Below, piece after piece: positions 1 through 5,644 of a stretch of 13,085 nucleotides of DNA. This DNA comes from Fluviibacter sp039805865 (GTDB lineage Bacteria > Pseudomonadota > Gammaproteobacteria > Burkholderiales > Rhodocyclaceae). The position numbers were made by a program, and so were the translations under genes. The DNA is taken from positions 1 to 13,085 of the forward strand of contig JBDLTI010000049.1 of assembly GCA_039805865.1 (NCBI GenBank). Direction: 5' to 3'. The notes under the pieces were generated by a model that was not told the origin of the DNA, ran no database searches, and saw nothing but the letters and a program-made list of their open reading frames with translations. How positions within the stretch are numbered: position 1 is the stretch's first letter; the number at the start of each line of letters is the position of its first letter.

Positions 1-182
1 ATCCTTATGTGCTATCGGCCTTTGATGCCGATGGGCGAGTTGGCATTGATTATGGTGTTTACGGCGTTCCGGAAACCTATGTCATAGATCAGACCGGTGT
101 GATCCGATACAAACACGTGGGTCCGGTTACACCCGAAGTCGTGCAAACACTGATTGATCCGATGCTCAAAGGACTCAAATAA
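1..182 (+). CDS. ccmG: Thiol:disulfide interchange protein CcmG/DsbE, C-terminal end (partial)
   Basis: This is the last 59 or so codons of a gene that enters from the left edge, read from base 3 to a TAA at 180-182. The residues include YGVYGVPETYVID followed by GVIRYKHVGPV, which is the cis-proline (VPET) strand and C-terminal part of the thioredoxin fold in CcmG/DsbE/TlpA-like proteins. In this family the protein is anchored in the inner membrane and reduces apocytochrome c or CcmH in the periplasm. The catalytic CxxC lies outside the window and cannot be checked. The stop overlaps the next start (TAATG), so ccmG and ccmH are probably translationally coupled. Another TlpA-like thioredoxin is possible, but the ccmH neighbour favours CcmG. 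Confidence 0.86.
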   Translation, partial: PYVLSAFDADGRVGIDYGVYGVPETYVIDQTGVIRYKHVGPVTPEVVQTLIDPMLKGLK

Positions 183-1192
183 TGAAAAGGCTATTTAAGC
201 TTTTTGTTGCAATCTGGCTAATAACAGCCGGGGCTGCTTACGCTGCCGAAGCACAACCACTTGCCCAGAATCCGCTTGTTGAAACGCGCCTCAACGCCAT
301 TTCAGAAAACCTGCGTTGTCTGGTGTGCCAGAATGAATCGCTGGCAGGATCACGAGCTGAACTGGCCGAGGATTTGCGCCGTGAAGTACGTCATCTCATT
401 GAAGCGGGTAAATCAGATAAGGAAATCATTGATTTTCTTGTGAGCCGTTATGGCGACTACGTGCTTTATGACCCGCCCTTCAAAAGCACCACCCTGTTTC
501 TATGGGTGGGCCCCTTTATCTTGTTGGCAGGTGGGCTCATTGGCCTGGTGGTTTTCTTGCGTCGTCGAAGCCGGCAAGGTTTGATTGACGAACCAGACTA
601 TTCACCGGTAGCAACGCCGTCAGATGGCATGGCACCTACTAAAAATAGAGAGGCAGGCCGTTGGTTGCTATGGTTGATCATGGTGCTGATCCCGCTTGGG
701 GGAGGATTGGTTTACCTGAAGGTTGGTAATCTTACTGCCCTGAATCCGGCTAACGTTAACCCTGCACCCGATCCGAATGCCATGGTGGCACGCTTACAGG
801 CCAAGATGGATGCCAATCCGGATGACCCTGCCGGTTGGCAGCTGCTTGCACGCGCCTATATGGTTATGAATCGTCCAGATGACGCGGTTAAAGCCTTTGG
901 ACACATCCTGCCGTTGATCAAACAGGAGCCACAGCTCATGGCCGATTATGCCGAAGCGCTGGCCGCCTCGGGTGATCTCAAAGGCGCGCGTACCTGGATC
1001 AATAATGCGTTACAAAAAGGCAGCCAGGATCCCAAAGTGCTTTTCCTGGCGGGCGGCCTGGCTTTCGACGAAGGCAATTACAAACAGGCCATTGGCTTCT
1101 GGGAGCGCATTCTCAAACTGGTCGCCCCGGATTCGCCCGAAGCCAAGTTCGTTCAGGAGAACATCGGTGAGGCGCGAGCCCGCATGAAGTAA
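182..1192 (+). CDS. ccmH: Cytochrome c biogenesis protein CcmH, fused CcmH-CcmI form (336 aa)
   Basis: The product takes part in the thiol-reduction and heme-ligation arm of System I cytochrome c maturation at the periplasmic face of the inner membrane. Residues 1-22 look like a signal peptide ending in AYA-A. The CcmH domain follows, with the family motif LRCLVCQN, so C46 and C49 are the redox pair. A membrane segment lies at about 103-126 (FLWVGPFILL, then RRRSR). A second lies at about 161-179 (WLLWLIMVLI), and a TPR-like helical region runs from about 199 to 316. This is the E. coli-type fusion of CcmH with a CcmI-like TPR domain (E. coli protein about 350 aa), rather than two separate genes. 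The TPR part is known in the family to hold apocytochrome c. The ATG overlaps the ccmG stop, and an AAAGGA lies about 10 bases upstream. A palindromic terminator follows the stop. Confidence 0.94.
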   Translation: MKRLFKLFVAIWLITAGAAYAAEAQPLAQNPLVETRLNAISENLRCLVCQNESLAGSRAELAEDLRREVRHLIEAGKSDKEIIDFLVSRYGDYVLYDPPFKSTTLFLWVGPFILLAGGLIGLVVFLRRRSRQGLIDEPDYSPVATPSDGMAPTKNREAGRWLLWLIMVLIPLGGGLVYLKVGNLTALNPANVNPAPDPNAMVARLQAKMDANPDDPAGWQLLARAYMVMNRPDDAVKAFGHILPLIKQEPQLMADYAEALAASGDLKGARTWINNALQKGSQDPKVLFLAGGLAFDEGNYKQAIGFWERILKLVAPDSPEAKFVQENIGEARARMK

Positions 1193-1216
1193 GCGGATAA
1201 GCGCTGGCAGCCATGC

Positions 1217-1238
1217 AAAGGGAGCCTAGGCTCCCTTT
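1217..1238. terminator. Perfect 22-bp palindrome, probable bidirectional terminator between ccmH and ccmE
   Basis: The two arms are AAAGGGAGCCT and AGGCTCCCTTT, exact reverse complements with no spacer, so RNA from either strand can form a hairpin with a short CUAG-type loop. It sits almost exactly midway between the convergent genes: 24 bases after the ccmH stop and 25 bases after the ccmE stop. Each strand gives CCCTTT at the 3' foot. On the plus strand this continues CTTAATAG, so the U-tract is short there, and on the minus strand it is shorter still. A bidirectional intrinsic terminator is the natural reading. A protein-binding palindrome is the alternative. Confidence 0.72.
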
Positions 1239-1263
1239 CTTAATAGCATTTTGTACGAACGTA

Positions 1264-1716
1264 TTATTTGAGAGTTTTAGAAGCTTTTTCTACAGCCGCT
1301 TTATCCAGCGCCTGTTGGGCTTCTGGCGGCATATAGTTTTCATCATGCTTGGCCAGCACTTCTGATGCCTTGAAGTTAGGTGTTGTGCCTACATCGTCTA
1401 GCTTGCCCTGAGCGACAACGCCTTTGCCTTCGCGAAACAGATCAGGCAGGATGCCTGTATAAGTTACCGGAATGTCGTGTACGGTATCTGTTACGACAAA
1501 GCGCACGTTGACACCCTCTCTTTGTAAGCTACCTTCTTTGACCATACCGCCGATTCGGAAGGCGCGATTCTTCGGTGCTTCACCCGCAGCAACCTGAGTC
1601 GGTGTAAAGAAGAACACCAAGTTTTCTTCAAAAGCGTTGAGAACCAGTGTGGCGGCAACACCAATAACGGCAAGCGCGCCAATGATCAGAGCAAATCGTT
1701 TGTGACGTGGTTTCAT
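1264..1716 (-). CDS. ccmE: Cytochrome c maturation heme chaperone CcmE (150 aa)
   Basis: CcmE is the periplasmic heme chaperone that receives heme from the CcmABCD complex on a covalent histidine bond and passes it to CcmF/CcmH. The protein has a short basic start (MKPRHKR), one membrane anchor at about 8-28 and a soluble beta-barrel domain. The heme-attachment motif LAKHDENYMPPE is intact: H124 is the covalent heme ligand by homology with E. coli H130, and Y128 is the conserved tyrosine. The length is normal for the family. It follows ccmD by 10 bases and ends the minus-strand operon, 25 bases before the shared palindromic terminator. The identification is secure. Confidence 0.97.
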   Translation of the reverse strand: MKPRHKRFALIIGALAVIGVAATLVLNAFEENLVFFFTPTQVAAGEAPKNRAFRIGGMVKEGSLQREGVNVRFVVTDTVHDIPVTYTGILPDLFREGKGVVAQGKLDDVGTTPNFKASEVLAKHDENYMPPEAQQALDKAAVEKASKTLK

Positions 1717-1726
1717 TTTAATAGAA

Positions 1727-1891
1727 TCACAACAGGTAGTTATTTCGGATGTCTTTAAGTGCTTGCTTGCGGCGGTGCTTTACCAGTAGCGGTTCAGCGA
1801 TCATGGTGACTGCGCATACGCCAAAGCTCCCCCAGACGTATAGACCATAGCCGCCCATAGCAAAAAAGTCGCTAATTGATTGCCACTGCAT
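1727..1891 (-). CDS. ccmD: Heme exporter small subunit CcmD (54 aa)
   Basis: CcmD is the small membrane protein of the CcmABCD complex and is required for release of heme-loaded CcmE. The protein begins MQWQSISDFFAMGGYG, with the typical FFAMGGYG.YVW signature and one membrane segment at about 14-32. A basic cytoplasmic tail follows (KHRRKQALKDIR). I chose the ATG at 1891 because it overlaps the ccmC stop as TAATG, the junction type seen elsewhere in this operon, and because the family signature starts within a few residues of it. The frame is open to an ATG at 1930, but those 13 extra residues lie inside ccmC coding sequence and do not resemble CcmD. The gene is short and poorly conserved in general, but context and motif agree. 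Confidence 0.9.
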   Translation of the reverse strand: MQWQSISDFFAMGGYGLYVWGSFGVCAVTMIAEPLLVKHRRKQALKDIRNNYLL

Positions 1892-2634
1892 TATGCGGCT
1901 CCCTTCACTTCCGGTAAGTGGTGTACCCACTCGGTATTGGCTTCACGTTCCAGCATGATAGTGCGTGCACGCATTAGGGCAACCGCAATAGTGTAAGCCC
2001 AGAAAGACAAAGCCATAATCAGCATCCCCCAGAGCATGGTGCTGGCCATGCTGGGAGACTTGGTCAAAGAGACTGATGCACCTTGATGTAAGGTGTTCCA
2101 CCACTTCACCGAGAAGTAGATGATCGGTACGTTCACCACACCCACAAGGGAGAGCAGGGCGCCGGCACGATCGGCGCGACGCGGATCATCAATAGCAGCT
2201 TGTAGTGCAATGAAACCGATGTAGAGGAAAAACAGAATGAGTTCGGAGGTGAGACGTGCATCCCAGACCCACCAGGCCCCCCACATGGGTTTACCCCAGA
2301 GTGCGCCAGTCCATAAAGACAGAAAGGCAAACAAAGCCCCGGTTGGTGCCAGGGCGCTGGTCATCATGCCTGATAGGCGGGTATTGAAAGTGAGGCCTAG
2401 CAAAGACCAGAAAGCCATGATGCAGTAGATAAACATCGACATCCAGCTGGCCGGGACGTGGATAAAAATAATGCGATAGCCCTGACCCTGTTGCGCATCC
2501 GTTGGTGCAACAAAAAAACTGATGTACAAGCCAATGGCGCCTAGAACGGCGGCCAGAGTCCAGAACATGGGAATGAGTTTGCCAGCCAGTGGGTAAAAGG
2601 TGCTGGGGGCGCTGTATTTAAACAAGTTGATCAT
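1891..2634 (-). CDS. ccmC: Heme exporter protein CcmC (247 aa)
   Basis: CcmC is the heme-handling integral membrane protein that presents heme to CcmE. The tryptophan-rich WWD motif is clear at about residues 113-128 (WGKPMWGAWWVWDARLT). Two conserved periplasmic histidines flank it, H59 (FIHVPASWMS) and H183 (NTLHQGAS), which by homology are the axial heme ligands. The chain shows about six hydrophobic segments, as expected. The start MINLFKYSAPSTFYPLAG is typical of the family. It lies 9 bases after ccmB and its stop overlaps the ccmD start. Nothing appears missing. Confidence 0.97.
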   Translation of the reverse strand: MINLFKYSAPSTFYPLAGKLIPMFWTLAAVLGAIGLYISFFVAPTDAQQGQGYRIIFIHVPASWMSMFIYCIMAFWSLLGLTFNTRLSGMMTSALAPTGALFAFLSLWTGALWGKPMWGAWWVWDARLTSELILFFLYIGFIALQAAIDDPRRADRAGALLSLVGVVNVPIIYFSVKWWNTLHQGASVSLTKSPSMASTMLWGMLIMALSFWAYTIAVALMRARTIMLEREANTEWVHHLPEVKGAA

Positions 2635-2643
2635 GTTGCTATT

Positions 2644-3318
2644 TTATTCCAATGAAATGCGTAGCGCAGCCGTGGTTGCCCAGGGCGCAAAGGCGGCGGC
2701 CAGAATCAGTAGTGCACCTAATAGGGAAAAGTGTCCCATGGCGCCTAAACCGGCAATATAGGACTCGACTGCACCCGCCCCAAAAATCAGTGTTGGTATA
2801 TAAAGCGGCAGCACGAGTAAGGAAACCAGTAAAGCGCTACCACGAGCGCCCAATGTCAGCGCGGCACCAATGGCACCCAGCAGTGACAACAAGGGTGTGC
2901 CGATCAATAAAGTCAGCATGAGGATACCAATGGCATCTGTCGGCAAGTCGAATTGCAGACCAATGACGGGTGCGAGTAGTACCAGCGGTAAACCGCAGAC
3001 AAGCCAGTGTGCGGTAATTTTACCGGCGACAAGAACGCTGAGTGGTTCTGGAGAGAGCACCATTTGTTCTAGTGTGCCGTCCGCATAGTCAGCAGCAAAG
3101 AGCCGTTGCAATCCTAGAAGGGTGGCGAGTAATGCGGCAATCCACATGGCTCCCGGCGCGATTTTTCTCAGGAGATCGGGTTCTGGCCCAATGCCCAGTG
3201 GCAGCAAGGTCGTCACAATGACAAAGAAGAACAGCGCGGTTAGCACCTCGGTCTTTCGCCGCATAACAAGCAGCAAGTCCCGATGTAGTGCGGCAAAGTA
3301 AGCGGAAAGCACCGGCAT
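2644..3318 (-). CDS. ccmB: Heme exporter membrane subunit CcmB (224 aa)
   Basis: CcmB is the membrane partner of the CcmA ATPase. The ATP-driven complex with CcmC and CcmD frees holo-CcmE. Six hydrophobic segments are visible at about 25-42, 55-72, 102-122, 128-153, 161-181 and 192-214. Between the second and third lies the conserved cytoplasmic stretch FAADYADGTLEQMVLSPEPL (72-91), characteristic of CcmB. The length is close to the usual 220 residues. Its ATG overlaps the ccmA stop as TAATG, indicating coupled synthesis with the ATPase. Confidence 0.96.
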   Translation of the reverse strand: MPVLSAYFAALHRDLLLVMRRKTEVLTALFFFVIVTTLLPLGIGPEPDLLRKIAPGAMWIAALLATLLGLQRLFAADYADGTLEQMVLSPEPLSVLVAGKITAHWLVCGLPLVLLAPVIGLQFDLPTDAIGILMLTLLIGTPLLSLLGAIGAALTLGARGSALLVSLLVLPLYIPTLIFGAGAVESYIAGLGAMGHFSLLGALLILAAAFAPWATTAALRISLE

Positions 3319-3956
3319 TAATGGCTCCCCGATAGATTGAGCACAAAGCCGTGGGCATCTGTACCTAAGTCGGGCGTCTGATGGCTGGTGAGCACCAGCA
3401 TGCCAGCTTGAGTGAGATGCGCTTTGAGTAGATTCTGCACGTCAGCAATGGCATTCACGTCGAGTGCGTTGAAGGGTTCGTCCAGAATCCATAGTTTGGC
3501 CGGGCGGAGCAGGGCTCGGGCTAGTAAGCCACGACGTTTCTGTCCCGCTGAGAGCACGCGTGCCGGCAAATGTTGACGCTTGGCCAGACCCATACGGGTG
3601 AGGGCTTCACGGATATCTGCATCCTTGATCTGCAGGCCATCCATTCGGCATAGCGCTTGCAGGTTTTCGGTGAGAGTGAGATCTTCTTTCAGGCCGGCGT
3701 TGTGACCGATGTAGAGCAAATTCTGATGATACTGACTGCGTTGTTTGCTGATAGGCGAGCCTTGCCATAAAACGTCGCCATCAGCTGGCAAGGTTAGACC
3801 CGCAAGTATGCGTAGCAGACTGGTCTTGCCGGCGCCATTTTCACCTTGCAGGTAAAGCCATTGCCCGCTACCAAGTTGCAGGTCTAAGCCTTGAAACAAG
3901 GTCTGCTTGCCACGAATGCAAGAAAGATTACGGGAAACAAGAGCGGGTGTGTGCAT
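3318..3956 (-). CDS. ccmA: Heme exporter ATP-binding subunit CcmA (212 aa)
   Basis: CcmA is the ABC ATPase of the CcmABCD heme-chaperone release complex. From the chosen start, Walker A is GENGAGKTS (38-46), the signature is LSAGQ (135-139), Walker B is WILDE (156-160) and the switch histidine is H192. The Q-loop position reads YIGHNAGLK, the form I expect in CcmA. I place the start at 3956 (MHTPALVSRN). That gives a length near the E. coli 207 residues and lies one base after the stop of the ZIP gene (TAATATG). An in-frame ATG at 3977 would add seven residues inside the ZIP reading frame and is less likely. The gene is evidently co-transcribed with the ZIP gene ahead and ccmB behind. Confidence 0.96.
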   Translation of the reverse strand: MHTPALVSRNLSCIRGKQTLFQGLDLQLGSGQWLYLQGENGAGKTSLLRILAGLTLPADGDVLWQGSPISKQRSQYHQNLLYIGHNAGLKEDLTLTENLQALCRMDGLQIKDADIREALTRMGLAKRQHLPARVLSAGQKRRGLLARALLRPAKLWILDEPFNALDVNAIADVQNLLKAHLTQAGMLVLTSHQTPDLGTDAHGFVLNLSGSH

Positions 3957-3957
3957 A

Positions 3958-4890
3958 TTAGCCAAGCACGGTATCAAGCGTCATCATCAAAGCAAAACCG
4001 GCAACCAGACCGATAGTAGCGAACTTCTGGTGGCCATTGCGGTGTGTTTCAGGAATCACTTCATTTGACACAACAAAAATCATGGCGCCAGCTGCTAGGC
4101 CAAGGCCGATGGGATAAGCGATTGCCAATCCGCTAGAGAGCGTGATGCCGATGATTGATCCTAAAGGTTCAAGCAGGCCAGTAAGCGAGGCAATCGCTAC
4201 GGATTTAAGTGGGCTGTACCCAACGCCACGTAGTGCCATAACTACCGCTAGGCCTTCAGGAATGTCCTGCATGGCAATTGCTGATGTGAGCGGTATGCCC
4301 ACCTGTAAATCTCCTTGGGCAAAACTCACGCCGATCGCCATCCCCTCTGGCAGATTGTGTAAAGCAATTGCCAACACAAAAAGCCAGATACGACTGACCC
4401 GATGAGACTCTGGGCCATAAGTGCCGGTCTTTGAATGCTCGTGAGGGGTAAATTCATCCATGCCCAGCATGAGCATTACACCCAGTGACATGCCTAGAAC
4501 CACAGTTGCGGCACCAATAAAAGCACTGCCGGTAAGTGCTTCACCCGCTTTAATACCAGGAAGAATCAGAGAAAATGAGCTTGCGGCGAGCATCATGCCT
4601 GCTGCTAATCCAAGCAAGGTGTCTTCAATTCGCTGTGGCAAGCTTTTTAGAACAAACCCGGGAAGTGCACCAAGGGTTGTTAGCGCAAATCCAGCAACCC
4701 CACCCCAGAGGGCGTAGCGCAAATTTTCATCGGGGCTGCCGTTGATCACATCATGCAGTCCACTTAGAAATAGTAGTACTACAGCAAGGCAAGAAACCGC
4801 CAGTCCGGCAGCAGTTATCGGATGTGCCTCGACATGACGCCATAATGCGTACTGCCTCATTAAGAAAGAGAGACGACGAGACTGTGCCAT
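3958..4890 (-). CDS. ZIP-family divalent metal transporter, GufA/ZupT-like (310 aa)
   Basis: This is an inner-membrane metal importer of the ZIP family, which moves Zn(II), and in some members Fe(II), Mn(II) or Cd(II), into the cytoplasm. The paired metal-site motifs are HNLPEG (H178, N179, E182) and QDIPEG (Q208, D209, E212), with E241 in the next helix (LLEPLGS). Having Q in place of the second H is a pattern I associate with the GufA branch. The loop before the first motif is histidine-bearing (HEHS at 150-153, H163). The N-terminus of about 55 residues adds one extra hydrophobic segment. The start is uncertain: no clear ribosome site precedes the ATG at 4890, and M11 (4860) is possible. 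It is the first gene of the ccm operon and ends one base before ccmA. The metal is not predictable from sequence. Confidence 0.9.
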   Translation of the reverse strand: MAQSRRLSFLMRQYALWRHVEAHPITAAGLAVSCLAVVLLFLSGLHDVINGSPDENLRYALWGGVAGFALTTLGALPGFVLKSLPQRIEDTLLGLAAGMMLAASSFSLILPGIKAGEALTGSAFIGAATVVLGMSLGVMLMLGMDEFTPHEHSKTGTYGPESHRVSRIWLFVLAIALHNLPEGMAIGVSFAQGDLQVGIPLTSAIAMQDIPEGLAVVMALRGVGYSPLKSVAIASLTGLLEPLGSIIGITLSSGLAIAYPIGLGLAAGAMIFVVSNEVIPETHRNGHQKFATIGLVAGFALMMTLDTVLG

Positions 4891-4904
4891 CAGACAACGG
4901 AATG

Positions 4905-4943
4905 GGTACGAAAGTTACAAAAAATCATAAGTGATATCGTACC
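4905..4943. repeat. Inverted repeat GGTACGA-N25-TCGTACC
   Basis: The seven-base arms at 4905-4911 and 4937-4943 are exact reverse complements around an A/T-rich 25-base spacer that contains the candidate minus-strand -10. The position, 15-50 bases upstream of the ZIP start, suits an operator or a leader stem. The right arm shares two bases with the next inverted repeat. Confidence 0.4.
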
Positions 4944-4970
4944 GGAGAGCGTTGATTCCGTCATCTCCGG
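4942..4970. repeat. Inverted repeat CCGGAGA-N15-TCTCCGG
   Basis: The seven-base GC-rich arms at 4942-4948 and 4964-4970 are exact reverse complements. On the plus strand the right arm is followed by GTGTTTTGT. The repeat could be an operator or a weak hairpin in a leader. It overlaps the previous inverted repeat by two bases, so both stems could not fully form in one RNA. Confidence 0.4.
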
Positions 4971-5013
4971 GTGTTTTGTCTCTATCATTTTTGGGTTGCG
5001 TTAAAATCGAAGC

Positions 5014-5631
5014 ATGACACAACTATCTCCCAATTTCTGGCAAGAAAAATTTGAAACTCAACAAACCGGTTGGGATCGAGGTCAAGCAAGTCCTCAGCTT
5101 TTAAAGTGGCTTCAGAGTGGAGCGCTGAACGCACGTGACACCCGGCGTATTGCCGTCCCAGGCTGTGGCAAGGGCTGGGAAGTGGCGGCACTGAGCCGCG
5201 CAGGCTTTGAAACAACTGGCCTCGATTACACACCTGCTGCTGTGGCAGAGGCACAACTGCGTTTGGAAGCGGCTGGTTTGTCGGCAGAAGTGGTTCAGGC
5301 CGATGTTTTAATCTACAGGCCCGAACAGTCGTTTGATGCCGTCTATGAACAAACCTGCCTGTGTGCACTTACGCCAGATACCTGGATTACTTACAGTCAG
5401 CAGCTGGCTCAGTGGATCCGCCCGGGTGGGCATTTATATGCGCTTTTCATGCAGGTGGCGCGCCCGGGTAGCCAGGAGGGCTTGGTTGAAGGGCCGCCGT
5501 TCCATTGTGATATCAACGCCATGCACGCGCTATTTGACCAGCGCCATTGGCGCTGGCCTGCAGGTGCACTCACTCAGGTGCCACACAAGAACGGTCTATT
5601 TGAACTGGCAGTTATTCTAGAGCGGGTTTAA
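5014..5631 (+). CDS. TPMT-family SAM-dependent methyltransferase (205 aa)
   Basis: This is a class I Rossmann methyltransferase of the thiopurine/thiol/halide methyltransferase type, cytoplasmic with no signal peptide. The N-terminal family pattern NFWQEKFETQQTGWDRGQ (7-24) is present. Motif I is VPGCGKG (48-54). The acidic ribose-binding residue is D71 (GLDYTP), an adenine-contacting D97 lies in QADVL, and YEQTCLCALTP (111-121) is the family post-motif strand. EGPPF (159-163) also fits the TPMT family. Members methylate sulfur, selenium, tellurium or halide acceptors, and the acceptor cannot be read from sequence. The ATG has only a weak upstream GAAG. The gene stands alone, divergent from the ZIP gene, and its stop is 13 bases from the convergent cphA stop with no terminator hairpin between them. 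Confidence 0.87.
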   Translation: MTQLSPNFWQEKFETQQTGWDRGQASPQLLKWLQSGALNARDTRRIAVPGCGKGWEVAALSRAGFETTGLDYTPAAVAEAQLRLEAAGLSAEVVQADVLIYRPEQSFDAVYEQTCLCALTPDTWITYSQQLAQWIRPGGHLYALFMQVARPGSQEGLVEGPPFHCDINAMHALFDQRHWRWPAGALTQVPHKNGLFELAVILERV

Positions 5632-5644
5632 GCAACAAAACGAT

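Larger units (their letters stand above)
4891..5013. promoter_or_regulatory. Divergent promoter region between the ZIP-ccm operon and the methyltransferase gene
   Basis: These 123 bases separate two divergent starts and must drive the whole ZIP-ccmABCDE operon to the left. The best -10 candidate on the minus strand is TATGAT (4929 to 4924), with no convincing -35. On the plus strand TAAAAT (5002-5007) lies very near the ATG, also without a good -35 at normal spacing. Two overlapping inverted repeats occupy the centre and are listed separately. No recognised Zur or Fur box was found by eye. Confidence 0.35.

Noticed and set aside
1892..1930. Longer CcmD start at 1930
   Set aside because: The added residues lie in the end of ccmC and do not match CcmD. 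The ATG at 1891 overlaps the ccmC stop like other junctions in the operon.
3957..3977. Longer CcmA start at 3977
   Set aside because: It overlaps the ZIP reading frame and adds residues not expected in CcmA. The ATG at 3956 is one base past the ZIP stop.
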